From Aspidapion aeneum (taxonomy: Eukaryota; Arthropoda; Insecta; Coleoptera; Brentidae), in contig OY755038.1 in the NCBI GenBank assembly GCA_963576565.1, positions 60,798,366 through 60,862,365 of the forward strand: a stretch of 64,000 nt of DNA, given 5' to 3'. Every line of letters starts with the position of its first letter. Positions within the stretch are counted from its first letter, which is position 1. A program made the position numbers and the translations under genes. This document shows positions 1-9,994 of this stretch, piece after piece. The notes below the pieces were generated by a model, which did no database searches, was not told the DNA's origin, and saw nothing but the letters and a program-made list of their open reading frames with translations.

Positions 1-1630
1 ATCAACAATCTTCGAAAAAAACCAACTTTAGCTGATTATTTCTAATTTATACTTTCCTTTTAATTCAAAATAGGTAAGAATTTAAACCGCCACGTAGATC
101 TATACAAACAGGGACTTAAAAAGCAAATGTTTTCTGATTTTTATTAAGTTTAGGTACCTATGTAAACAAAAATTTACCAATTGATTATTGCATAACATAT
201 TCTAACATAAAAAAACTTTTTTTCAAACATTTATATACATATGTGCATATAGGCACACAGACAGACATGCATACATACATATCTAGAGGTTATACTTACA
301 ACCTAGAATCAAATTGTATAGAAAAACATTATTAATGATAAGATCTCAAAAAAAAGTAAATGAAAACAATACCTTTTCTCACATAGGATGGTAAACATAT
401 TCTATTACAGGCACATGTATAGCAATCCAAAACGTAAGCCGAACTCAAAAACAAAATATTCTTTTGATTTTTATTAATTACCATTTTACTTATATACCTA
501 CTTAAAAATTATAAGTTATAAAAGAACTGGCAACATTGTTGCGAATTTGAAAGAAACCCCCAGTATAGTACTTTTTGTGTGTGATGAAGTTTAGGACTTC
601 TATACGGGGTCTACCTTTAGTTGAATGTTTTTGGACATTTCATTGCGTATTTTTAAAAAAATTGTATTTAGAACTAATGAACAAAACACAATCCTTTTCA
701 GTGTTTTTATTTTGTAAGGTACGATCATTTATACCTGCAACGCATCTAGAGCCCAAAGAATATTCTGGCCCATTTTTTTTTCATAAATTTAAAAAGCTAA
801 CCAATTATTTTTCATGTCCTTCATTTTCCTAAATTCGTAACCGATTTTAAATTATATTTTTTAATTCTGTTAGAAATCCTCAAAATAACACAATAAAAAT
901 CATAAAATTCCATCCATTAATTTTAAGATATTACGTCTCAAAATTTTGGAAAAATAAATAGTACCCATATGGTACACCTATCGTGGAAATGCATGTTAGT
1001 GATTAACCAGGTGACCCTTTTATTCTATCAAGATGTTTTCAAATGTTTTCGGAAAAAAATGTGTTTTAAGGTTATTAAATCGCCTTATTATACGTAATAT
1101 TTTGAAAGTAATGGAAATGATTTTGTAAATTCTTTCGTGTTATTTAGAAAGTTTGTAGTATATTGAAAAATAAATGTAAAAAGGGGTCCACGATTTTAAG
1201 AAAATAAAGAACCTGAAAGATAAATTCGTTAATTTATATTTAAAAAAAATTGGCTCAAAATAATCTTTGGGCATTTTATTTTATCAGCTTGTCGTTATTC
1301 CTATTTCATTTACCCCCCCCCCTTGTTTTACTTATTGCGCAGTCGTACAAATAAGCATAAGCACAGAAAATAGTATTTTAAATTGCCCAAAAAGTTTAAA
1401 AATAATCTTTAAGTAGCAGTTTGAAAAGAAATAAAGATTAATTTTAAAGAAGGAGTTAATTACGTGCGTGTTTTTTCAAAATGCAAGAAGTGAATTTTGT
1501 ATTTATTTGCACGAAATACAAAACTCCCTTATTGTATTTAGATGAAGTTTGGGTATAACGGTACTATTTTCTAAACTACCTAATATACAGTTATTTTTTT
1601 CTTGCAATATACAAATTAAAAAACGCAGTC
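1..1630. other. AT-rich DNA, no gene recognised
   Basis: Homopolymer-rich sequence without a convincing coding frame. The longest open frame (575-832, plus) is phenylalanine-rich, has no recognisable motif and looks like chance. A run of Cs lies near 1312-1322. Confidence 0.6.
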
Positions 1631-2051
1631 TAGCCTTAAATCGACCCCGTTATGCAATAAGGAACCAACTGACTCTTACTGTTTTGAGAAAGTCGCGAAA
1701 AACAGGCGTAAGTTTTACATCAATTTAAACTTTTGTAGATTTGCAAGATAGTTCTATTGTCCCGCAGATGGCACTGACATGATAAAACTTTAGATCTTTA
1801 TTGCAGAATAATGAAGCAGTAATTTTCGGTTCACATAGTGGTAAAATCTTGATTTTTTGGAAATTGGCGGTTGGTTCCTTATTGCATAACGGGGTCCAAA
1901 TGTAAAGCACGAATGGCAAATTAAAAAAAAAACTCGTAAACAAAAGCCGTCAATGATTTTTTTTTGCATTTTTTTGGAAAATTAGAATGCTTACCTTAAG
2001 TTAATGGAAAATTTGGCTATATCAAGAGCAATGACTGGCAAAATAGGTTTT
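1631..2051 (+). repeat. 420-bp segment, copy 1 (repeated at 3961-4380)
   Basis: This stretch is nearly identical to 3961-4380, inside the Penelope complex. Similarity begins at tagccttaaa and ends at aataggttttggta. Copy 1 continues into unique DNA on both sides, so it is probably the original. It contains the 254-bp MITE at 1643-1896. Confidence 0.85.
1643..1896. mobile_element. 254-bp MITE with perfect 27-bp inverted ends, copy 1
   Basis: The left end (1643-1669, starting gaccccgttatgcaataagg) is the exact reverse complement of the right end (1870-1896). No transposase is encoded. No clear target duplication flanks it, so the superfamily is not assigned. The same MITE occurs at 3973-4226 as part of the larger duplication. 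Confidence 0.75.
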
Positions 2052-2721
2052 GGTAATTTTTTAAAAAAATTCTGCAGGTAGGTAATGTGAATCATTTTTG
2101 ATGTGTTAGATTCCTATCCAAAAACGCTTAGTTAAATCCCCATCAAAAAACATTATTTTAGGCAAAATTTAATGTGACTTTATGCCGTGCTATGCAAATT
2201 TCCCACCAGCGCCCATCTTAAAAGTTTTAGAGTATAAGCGGAGCCAGCTCCATATAAGCAGAGTCTAAACTATTTGCTAAGTGAATTAATTTAACAGTTT
2301 AGATGTAATGAAGATAGTAGATAGTCTTATCGAGACCGCTGTAGTTAAGATATTTTTTCCAACCTGCAAAACTTATTATTTATTCCTAATTTAGGGAAAA
2401 AATATGATATCGTGTGATATATATTATTTATGAATCATTTTGATTCCAAATGGCGCATGAAGCGATCGTTTTCTGACTGAAACCAGAGTGTTCAAAACGA
2501 AAAGGTCACAATCTTCACTTTTGTAACAGCTGTTAATTGGACCCTTCATCCATATTGTTCGATTTTAATTCTTCTGAAAAAAAAAAATCTATTTTTGCTT
2601 TACAACGTATTTACAAAGGTTGCAAAAAACATTTAGAAAAGATAAAATAATAAGTTATTTTTTTCAACTCTGCAACATATTTTATCCTCAAGAGTTTGGT
2701 GAGATATCAATCAATCAAAAC
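2052..2721. other. Unannotated flank left of the Penelope complex
   Basis: AT-rich DNA with no open frame or repeat that I could recognise. It separates copy 1 of the 420-bp segment from the 12-bp target duplication of the Penelope insertion. Confidence 0.5.
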
Positions 2722-2776
2722 ATATTGGTTATTAGAAATAAAATTTCGGACTTCCATTGTCTTTATTTATTTTAAA

Positions 2777-2821
2777 ACACGACGTTTCGGTTAGTAAGTA
2801 TCTCTAACCGTTATCAAGTGT
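2777..2821 (-). ncRNA. Hammerhead-ribozyme-like motif in inverted Penelope terminal repeat
   Basis: Reverse complement identical over 45 nt to 5084-5128. See that entry for the fold. It lies just downstream of the GIY-YIG frame of the inverted copy. Confidence 0.5.
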
Positions 2822-2872
2822 AAACTAAACAATCTAGTCTCTAGGCTACTACTTATACTACTTGGTGTGCAG

Positions 2873-3741
2873 TCAGGTGTGACGGCCCGCCCCCTTTTTA
2901 ATCCCAAGACGCCTGTTTTCCTTAAGGAGTGGTTTCCATATGTTTAGTATGTCCACGCTTGGTTGACTGAAAACTTCTTTATTCTGCATTATAAACGCAG
3001 CTTCAATAAACTTTCGTTTTCGCCAATGCGACTCCTTATGTAAAACTTTAGCTTCTGACCACACCCCATCTGCTAAACTGGATTTTTCAATATCCCCTAA
3101 TTGCGTACTTTTTAGATGTTCATTTACCCTAACCTGAAGAGGGCGTTTCGTTTCACCTACATATGATTTACCACACTCACACGGGATTTGGTAAATACAT
3201 TCCTTATTATTTGAGGGATTGTCTGGTTTTGTTTTAGTTACAAAACTTCTTATCGTATTTCCCGAAGAAAATACTGTTTTTATATTATAGTGTTTAGCTA
3301 TTCGTCTTATGTTTTCTGAAATCCCTTGAACATATGGAATGTTAATAACACCTAACGGATTATTATTTTGAGAATTTGGTACATTTAGTTTGTTTTTAAT
3401 TTTAAATATCGTTGAGTTTCTTAATTTCTCGGAATAACCATTCTGTTGTAAGTCCTTTTTAATGTTGTTAATTTCTGTGGTTAATTCTTCATTATTACTA
3501 CAAATATTTACGGCTCTTAAATACAAACTTGTTATAACTCCTTGTTTTGTTGCAACAGAATGATTAGACTTAAAATTTAGGTACTGTCCCGTGTGTGTAG
3601 GTTTCCTATATACAGTGGTTTGAATGTTTCCGTCTAATCGTTTGACAAGAACATCCAAAAAAGGTAAGGCCGAATCTTTTTCAATTTCCATGGTGCACTT
3701 GATTGTTGGTCGAATACCGTTTAAATGGTGTAGAAAATTGG
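2873..3741 (-). pseudogene. Inverted partial Penelope ORF: RT end plus GIY-YIG endonuclease
   Basis: A minus-strand frame of about 290 codons. It begins within the end of the RT domain (NFLHHLNGIRP, also at 6670-6710) and runs through the linker to the GIY-YIG nuclease, with the cysteine-containing block IPCECGKSYVGETKR and the following VRVNEHL. The nuclease nicks target DNA in Penelope integration. Eight residues present in the two direct copies are missing after SSLAD (an in-frame 24-bp deletion), so this copy is probably inactive. It meets the direct fragment head to head at about 3741. The open frame extends to 3745 through junction sequence. Confidence 0.85.
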
Positions 3742-3961
3742 GCATTACCTTTTTTGGATGTTCTTGTCAAACGATTAGACGGAAACATTCAAACCACTGT
3801 ATATAGGAAACCTACACACACGGGACAGTACCTAAATTTTAAGTCTAATCATTCTGTTGCAACAAAACAAGGAGTTATAAGAAGTTTGTATTTAAGAGCC
3901 GTAAATATTTGTAGTAATAATGAAGAATTAACCACAGAAATTAACAATATTAAAAAGGACT
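3742..3961 (+). pseudogene. Penelope RT-to-linker fragment, direct
   Basis: The fragment starts at ttaccttttttggatgttct and encodes the LDVLVKRLDGN and TVYRKPTHTGQYL region downstream of the RT core. Here the frame is open where the main element at 6752 carries a longer T run and is frameshifted. It stops at aaaaaggact (3961), where the captured 418-bp segment begins. The last 51 bp (3911-3961) are repeated at 4380-4430. Confidence 0.85.
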
Positions 3962-4379
3962 AGCCTTAAATCGACCCCGTTATGCAATAAGGAACCAACT
4001 GACTCTTACTGTTTTGAGAAAGTCGCGAAAAACAGTCGTAAGTTTTACATCAATTTAAACTTTTGTAGATTTGCAAGATAGTTCTATTGTCCCGCAGATG
4101 GCGCTGACATGATAAAACTTTAGATCTTTATTGCAGAATGATGAAGCAGTAATTTTGGGTTCACATAGTGGTAAAATCTTGATTTTTTGGAAATTGGCGG
4201 TTGGTTCCTTATTGCATAACGGGGTCCAAATGTAAAGCACGAATTGCAAATTAAAAAAAAACTCGAAAACAAAAGCCGTCAATGATTTTTTTGCATTTTT
4301 TTGGAAAATTGGAATGCTTAGCTTAAGTTAATGGAAAATTTGGCTATATCAAGAGCAATGACTGGCAAAATAGGTTTTG
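3962..4379 (+). repeat. Captured copy 2 of the 420-bp flanking segment
   Basis: Nearly identical to 1631-2051, including the 254-bp MITE (here 3973-4226). It is bounded on both sides by the same 51-bp stretch of Penelope sequence (3911-3961 and 4380-4430). The 51-bp direct repeat could be an unusually long target duplication or the trace of a template switch. The minus-strand open frame here (4055-4282) repeats at 1725-1943 and is only MITE sequence. Confidence 0.85.
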
Positions 4380-5147
4380 GTAGTAATAATGAAGAATTAA
4401 CCACAGAAATTAACAATATTAAAAAGGACTCACAACAGATTGGTTATTCCGAAAAATTAATAAACTCAACGATATTTAAAATTAAAAACAAACTAAATGT
4501 ACCAAATTCTCAAAATAATAATCCGTTAGTTGTTATTAACATTCCATATGTTCAAGGGATTTCAGAAAACATAAGACGAATAGCTAAACACTATAATATA
4601 AAAACAGTATTTTCTTCGGGAAATACGATAAGAAGTTTTGTAACTAAAACAAAACCAGACAATCCCTCAAATAATAAGGAATGTATTTACCAAATCCCGT
4701 GTGAGTGTGGTAAATCATATGTAGGTGAAACGAAACGCCCTCTTCAGGTTAGAGTAAATGAACATCTAAAAAGTACGCAGTTAGGGGATATTGAAAAATC
4801 TAGTTTAGCAGATCATGCATGGTCAAATGATCACAGGATTCAGTGGTCAGAAGCTAAAGTTTTACATAAGGAGTCGCATTGGCGAAAACGAAAATTTATT
4901 GAAGCTGCGTTTATAATGCAGAATAAAGAAGTTTTCAGTCAACCAAGCACGGACATACCAAACATATGGAAACCACTCCTTAAGGAAAGCAGGCGTCTTA
5001 GGATTAAAAAGGGGGCGGGCCGCCACACCTGACTGCACACCAAGTAGTATAAGTAGTAGCCTAGAGACTAGATTGTTTAGTTTACACTTGATAACGGTTA
5101 GAGATACTTACTAACCGAAACGTCGTGTTTTAAAATAAATAAAGACA
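4380..5147 (+). pseudogene. Left Penelope terminal copy: GIY-YIG endonuclease part
   Basis: The frame from within the linker to the natural stop at 5030-5032 encodes the complete GIY-YIG region (ECIYQIPCECGKSYVGETKR, then VRVNEHL and the ADHAWSNDHRIQW block missing from the inverted copy). An apparent ATG at 4331 lies in the captured segment and is artefactual. The 3' part carries the hammerhead-like motif and aataaataaag, and leads into the RT start codon at 5148. This is the 5' partial terminal repeat (pLTR) of the main element. Confidence 0.85.
5084..5128 (+). ncRNA. Hammerhead-ribozyme-like motif in Penelope pLTR
   Basis: Reads ACAC, TTGATAA, C, GGTTAG, a 9-nt loop, CTAACC, GAA, ACGT, C, GTGT. 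This matches the type I hammerhead order: stem I (ACAC/GTGT), core CUGANGA, stem II (6 perfect pairs), GAA, a palindromic stem III (ACGT) and the cleavage-site C. Core positions 3 and 8 read U and A instead of C and G, which keeps the 3-8 base pair known from the active structure. One extra C lies before stem II. Hammerheads in PLE terminal repeats are established. Activity of this variant is not shown. Confidence 0.55.
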
Positions 5148-6785
5148 ATGGAAGTCCGAAATTTTATTTCTACACAATCATTGTCTACGAGTTTCAAACA
5201 AAGAGTTGAAGAACGGTACGGACCCGGAATCAACAATCTATTCAGAGGCTACGAGAAGACCAAACTTAAAGTGATAAAGGAAGAAGAACACATTTCATTT
5301 TTGTGCGAGGCGCGCGACAGTGGTGTCATTCCGGTTGGTTTCCGCCTAAAAGCCAACTTTCCGAGAGTGAGAACGAAGAAGATCTTAGAGAGGACCAGCC
5401 AAGCACTAATCCGATCCCAAATCAGTTACCATCGATGGAGAAAAGCCAACTTCAACGCCGACATGGAGGAGCGTTTTGACGAAATTAGACGACACACATG
5501 GGAGGAAGACTACGAACCGATACTGAGTAAAATTGACAGTACGTGCAACAGAGAACGACAGAAGATAAGAACAACTCACCGAGAAAAACTTAAGAAACTA
5601 CAGACACGTACTCAAGATAGAACAGACTCAACAACACCAAGCACTATAGTGAGCATCTCCAAAAGGACTCTGAGCACCAACGAAGAATTGGTACTCAGTA
5701 AGGGACTTAAGTTCGCCATTGCACCGGCACAGACACCGACACTGGAAATTATTGCGGCAATAGAGACTGTTAGTCTACCTCAACCCGAAGCTGATGAGTT
5801 TCGCCATAAAGTAAGAACAACGTTGGACAGAAAGAAGCAACAAAAGACAAACATCACCAGTCAAGAACAACGGGCAATCAAGAACCTGCAGGCTGACAAA
5901 TCAATCAAGATTCTACCGGCCGACAAAGGAAACGCAACGGTGATCATGGATGTCGAAACTTACGACAAAAAGATCCAAGAAGTTCTGGAGAAAGGAGACT
6001 ACAAGCAACTACTCAAAGATCCAAACACCACCATAGAAGGACGCATCTACAGGACTTTGAAGAAGTATGCTGAAAATATCCCGGACGCTGTTAGATCCCG
6101 CCTGACTCCACACCACAGTAAGGCACCACATTTTTATGGATTACCAAAGATCCATAAGAAGAATATACCACTGCGACCAATTACCAGCTCCAGGGACTCA
6201 CCGACCAGCACTTTGTCGTGGTTTTTGTTGGACATAATTCAACCACTACAGGGTAAGTCCGAATCTTTTGTCAAAATCTCGGAACATTTTGTGGAGGTTT
6301 TAAAAGGTATCGAATTAGATCCCGGCGATAGATTTGTAAGTTTTGATGTAGAAAGTCTCTACACCAACGTGCTAATAAATGAGTCACTCAGTATCATTAA
6401 AAACAAATTACAAACTGATGATACACTTCACGAGAGAACAACGCTATCGGTTTTGGAGCTCTGTCTCCGTAACTCTTACTTTCAAGTGAAAGATGAGTTT
6501 TACGCGCAAAATGATGGACTCCCAATGGGTTCATCTCTTTCGCCAGTGGTAGCAAACATCTACATGGAGTGGTTCGAGGGCCATGCGATCAACACAGCAA
6601 GAGTCAAACCAAAACTATGGCTACGATTCATGGATGACACATTTATTATATGGCCGGGAAATGATGACGAACTACAAAATTTTCTACACCATTTAAACGG
6701 TATTCGACCAACAATCAAGTGCACCATGGAAATTAAAAAAGATTCGGCCTTACCTTTTTTTTTGATGTTCTTGTCTAACGATTAG
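5148..6785 (+). pseudogene. Penelope reverse transcriptase ORF (frameshifted at 3' end)
   Basis: A 545-codon frame. The N-terminal ~200 residues are basic and helical. The RT follows: the LPADKGNATVIMD block, the GLPKIHK block, the aspartate motif FDVESLYTN (D at residue 401), GLPMGSSLSPVVAN, and the catalytic FMDD (residues 494-497, nt 6627-6638). Both catalytic aspartates are present. The frame is lost in a run of Ts at 6752-6760, where the other two copies have fewer Ts, so translation ends soon after. The rest (linker and GIY-YIG, to 7585) is in another frame. The start is supported by its position after the pLTR. PLE RT copies element RNA at a nicked target. Confidence 0.88.
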
Positions 6786-7585
6786 ACGGAAACATTCAAA
6801 CCACTGTATATAGGAAACCTACACACACGGGACAGTACCTAAATTTTAAGTCTAATCATTCTGTTGCAACAAAACAAGGAGTTATAAGAAGTTTGTATTT
6901 AAGAGCCGTAAATATTTGTAGTAATAATGAAGAATTAACCACAGAAATTAACAACATTAAAAATAACTTACAACAGAATGGTTATTCCGAGAAATTAATA
7001 AACTCAACGATATTTAAAAATAAAAATAAACTAAATGTACCAAATTCTCAAAATAATAATCCGTTAGGTGTTATTAACATTCCATATGTTCAAGGGATTT
7101 CAGAAAAAATAAGACGAATAGCTAAACACTATAATATAAAAACAGTATTTTCTTCGGGAAATACGATAAGAAGTTTTGTAACTAAAACAAAACCAGACAA
7201 TCCCTCAAATAATAGGGAATGTATTTACCAAATCCCGTGTGAGTGTGGTAAATTATATGTAGGTGAAACGAAACGCCCTCTTCAGGTTAGAGTAAATGAA
7301 CATCTAAAAAGTACGCAATTAGGGGATATTGAAAAATCCAGTTTAGCAGATCATGCATGGTCAAATGATCACAGGATTCAGTGGTCAGAAGCTAAAGTTT
7401 TACATAAGGAGTCGCATTGGCGAAAACGAAAGTTTATTGAAGCTGCGTTCATAATGCAGAATAAAGAAGTTTTCAGTCAACAAAGCACGGACATACCAAA
7501 CATATGGAAACCACTCCTTAAGGAAAACAGGCGTCTTAGGATTAAAAAGGGGGCGGGCCGTCACACCCGACTGCACACCAAGTAG
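6786..7585 (+). pseudogene. Penelope linker and GIY-YIG endonuclease, main copy 3' half
   Basis: Continues the main element after its T-run frameshift. It encodes TVYRKPTHTG, the linker, and the GIY-YIG region with the paired-cysteine block (CIYQIPCECGKLYVGETK, about 7219-7275), then VRVNEHLKS and the C-terminal basic tail. It differs by scattered substitutions from 4380-5032 (for example KLY for KSY), so the copies have drifted. The open frame as usually called starts at 6893, but the homologous frame begins at the frameshift. The stop is at 7583-7585. Confidence 0.85.
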
Positions 7586-7621
7586 TATAAGTAGTAGCCA
7601 AGAGACTAGATTGTTTATTTT

Positions 7622-7666
7622 ACACTTGATAACGGTTAGAGATACTTACTAACCGAAACGTCGTGT
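7622..7666 (+). ncRNA. Hammerhead-ribozyme-like motif, right Penelope pLTR
   Basis: The 45 nt are identical to 5084-5128, although neighbouring positions (for example 7603-7620) have changed. It sits 35-80 bp after the GIY-YIG stop codon, as in the other two copies. Confidence 0.5.
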
Positions 7667-7896
7667 TTTAAAATAAATAAAGACAATGGAAGTCCAAAAT
7701 TTTATTTCTACACAATCATTGTCTACCAGTTTCAAACAAAGATATTGGTTATTCTTTTAAAAAGCATACAGAGTCGTTGCTCGTGTATCAGGGATCTTTT
7801 TATTTTGGATATTTTTGTAGTACTTGGTCCTTCGGTTAACTCATAAATGTATTTTTAATATTTTAAAGTGGATTATTTTTTTTACACAGGAAATAA

Positions 7897-8233
7897 AACA
7901 TTCTAGTTGTTTTTGCTAGTTTTACACAGTTTATGCTCTACATAGATGCACATGGTTTTAAGAAGTTCCCAATGAAAGCATTAAACCATCGGTATAATTC
8001 GGTAGGGATATTTTCCCTCGGAGTAGTTGTTTCTGTTGGCTTTATACAGTTTATGCTTTACACAGACCTATCGCGTGCATTCAGCTGAGGATGGTCCAAG
8101 AAGGCCGGAACCAGTCATGAATTGGCAAGGATCACTATTTCTGCAGTTTGTAAGGGCGTGTTCCAAACAAGAATAATTCATATCCTTGCAATAGACGTTG
8201 AGGAAAGTGAAAACAACATGATTGTAACAAGTT
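7897..8233 (+). repeat. Dispersed ~280-bp hammerhead-bearing repeat, copy 1
   Basis: 7955-8233 aligns, with gaps, to the reverse complement of 58083-58362. Shared blocks include the ttttccctcggagtagttgt stretch and cttgcaatagacgttg-like sequence. Upstream, 7897-7945 repeats 8022-8066, so the unit was partly tandem. No protein is encoded; the minus-strand frame 8068-8259 is chance. The combination of short unit, hammerhead core, tandem trace and dispersed copies resembles metazoan retrozymes or a non-autonomous Penelope relative. That is inference. Confidence 0.65.
8079..8122 (+). ncRNA. Decayed hammerhead-like motif in ~280-bp repeat
   Basis: ATTCAG and ATGAAT form an imperfect stem I (five pairs, one mismatch next to the core). 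The CTGAGGA core is intact. GGTC/GGCC forms stem II. The second core reads GGA instead of GAA, and stem III is ACCAGT instead of the palindrome ACCGGT. Probably inactive. Compared with 58190-58232, one stem-I wobble pair is a Watson-Crick pair here. Confidence 0.5.
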
Positions 8234-8465
8234 CTTGGTGTTACACTGAACACGAACATTATTATTTTGAAATTGTCGTTAAAAGTTCATTATATTAATG
8301 AACTTTCGTTTATTGCCTGAAAATTAATAGATCGCGTACATTTTGTTTTTCTGTGAAATAGCGGGTTGATAGCTTTTATATGCATAATTAGAAAAAAATA
8401 TATAGCCACAAAAAGCGTTATTTTGATGCAATATACTAGTGTAAAATGTCACTAATATTATAAAC

Positions 8466-9664
8466 GGCTCTGTAACGAAATAGCGCGTATCAAAATAGCG
8501 CGTATCAAAATAGCGCGCTCATTTGAGCGCGTGTTCAAAATAGCGCGTATCAAAATAGCGCGTGTTCAAAATAGCGCGTATCATAACGGCGCGTGATTAA
8601 AATAGCGCGTATCATAATGGCGCGTGTTCAAAATAGCGCGTATCAAAACAGCGCGTATCAAAATGGCGTGTGTCCAAATAGCGCGTATCAAAATAGCGCG
8701 TATTCGAAATAGCGCGTATCAAAATAGCGCGTGTGTAAAATAGCGTGTGTTCAAAATAGCGCGTCTTAAAGTAACCCGTCTAAAAATACCGCGTTTTGAA
8801 AGATCGCCATTACAAACGTCGCTGTTACCAAATAGTTCGAGTAAGGGGTTTCTTTCTAACATATTTTTTCAAAAAAAAAACTTTCCTGACTTTTTTCCCG
8901 GGATCCTAAAGGGTGTAACCAAACCGAACCGAACCGAACCGATTCAAACCCCACCGAACTGAAATGAACCGAACCAAACCGAAACATTTTTTCAAAAAAA
9001 TATTTCTCTAAATTAGCTTCCCGATCCTTATTTAAGTAGGTTTCTATTCTAACCTGTGACTTGCGGACATTTTTTTTGGTGGTAAAAGGTTAGGGAGTTA
9101 CTGGAAGAAATGTTTGGGTTCGGTTCGGTTCGGTTCCGTCTGGTTCGGTTCGGTTTGGTTACACACCCTCTAGGATGCCGGAAAAGAAGCCAGGGAAGTT
9201 TTTTTTTTGAAAAAATATGTTAGAAAGAGTCGAACTATATGAGTTGTCTTAAGTGTAGCAAGCCATCGGTTTATTTAACGGTTAAGTAAGTATAACTTAT
9301 CTGACCTTGCACAAACTGTTTAGGTGAATATACCTAAGCAGACCTGATACGCGCGATTTTGTACACGCGCTATTTTAATACGCGCTATTTTGATACGCGC
9401 TATTTTGATCACGCACTATTTTGATACGCGCTATTTTAAACACGCGCCATTTTGAACACGCGCTATTATGAACACGCTCTATTTTGATACGCGCTATTTT
9501 GAGACGCGCTATTTTGATACACGCTATTTTGATACGCGCTATTTTGAACACGCGCTATTTTGAACACACGCTATTCTGAACACGCGCTGTTTTGAAAAGC
9601 GCTGTTTTGATACGCGCTATTTTGATACACGCTATTTTGATACGCCCTATTTCGTTACAGAGTC
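8466..9664. mobile_element. Foldback-like element with subrepeat-rich inverted arms
   Basis: Two arms of about 500 bp in inverted orientation surround a spacer near 8990-9110. The outer part of each arm is an array of a 14-16-bp unit (aaaatagcgcgtatc on the left, its complement on the right). The inner part holds gaaccgaacc runs opposite ggttcggttc runs, and matching flanks around 8840-8890 and 9190-9230. The ends share ctctgtaacgaaatag (8468 onward and 9662 backward). Flanks attataaac (8457-8465) and attaaaaac (9665-9673) match at 8 of 9 positions. Long subrepeat arms plus 9-bp duplications are the hallmark of Foldback (FB) elements. No transposase is encoded. Confidence 0.8.
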
Positions 9665-9673
9665 ATTAAAAAC

Positions 9674-9986
9674 ACCTTTTGCTTGTTTATATTCTGCTCA
9701 AATGTATAAACGGTGTTCACTAAAGTTCTAAGGTATAGTTTTGAGGTTTGACTGTGGGCCAAGATTTGCACCTTCACGTCCGGAAAGTTTTCGCATGATT
9801 TCCATCTTTTTATTGCTTCGTTTTCCATACTCACACTGTCCCAGGTGGAGCCATCTTTGTAGAATTTAATAGGGCTACTATGTAAGATGCAAAAAACGAA
9901 AGAACTTTATGAATGAAATAATGTAGTAGAAATAAGGCAAATTTTTTTTTTAAAAGAACAAGAGAAACAACTTGAAAGGATAATAA
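9674..9986. other. Unannotated spacer
   Basis: About 310 bp between the Foldback-like and hAT-like elements. I see no gene or repeat in it. Confidence 0.5.
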
Positions 9987-9994
9987 TTAATATA

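Larger units (their letters stand above)
2722..7753 (+). mobile_element. Penelope-like element complex with 12-bp target duplication
   Basis: The 12-mer atattggttatt occurs immediately left of the complex (2722-2733) and immediately right of it (7742-7753), and I take it as the target duplication. Within lie, in order: an inverted partial element (2734-3741), a direct fragment (3742-3961), a copy of flanking DNA (3962-4379), a direct terminal copy (4380-about 5203), and the main element, whose RT frame starts at 5148 and whose 3' terminal copy ends at 7741. The first ~55 bp of the RT frame reappear after the right GIY-YIG part, which marks partially duplicated terminal repeats (pLTRs). Inverted 5' partial copies and tandem pLTRs are typical of Penelope elements. 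All coding parts are broken or partial. Confidence 0.9.

Noticed and set aside
575..832. 85-codon plus-strand open frame
   Set aside because: Phe/Leu-rich, no motif, in AT-rich DNA; chance frame.
1725..1943. Repeated minus-strand frame (also 4055-4282) as a conserved gene
   Set aside because: It is the interior of a MITE copied with the 420-bp segment; differences include frame-changing A-run length.
8466..8790. Regular short repeats that could suggest a CRISPR-like array
   Set aside because: Units are contiguous without unique spacers, mirrored in inverted orientation at 9345-9660, and sit in eukaryotic transposon DNA; a Foldback arm explains them.
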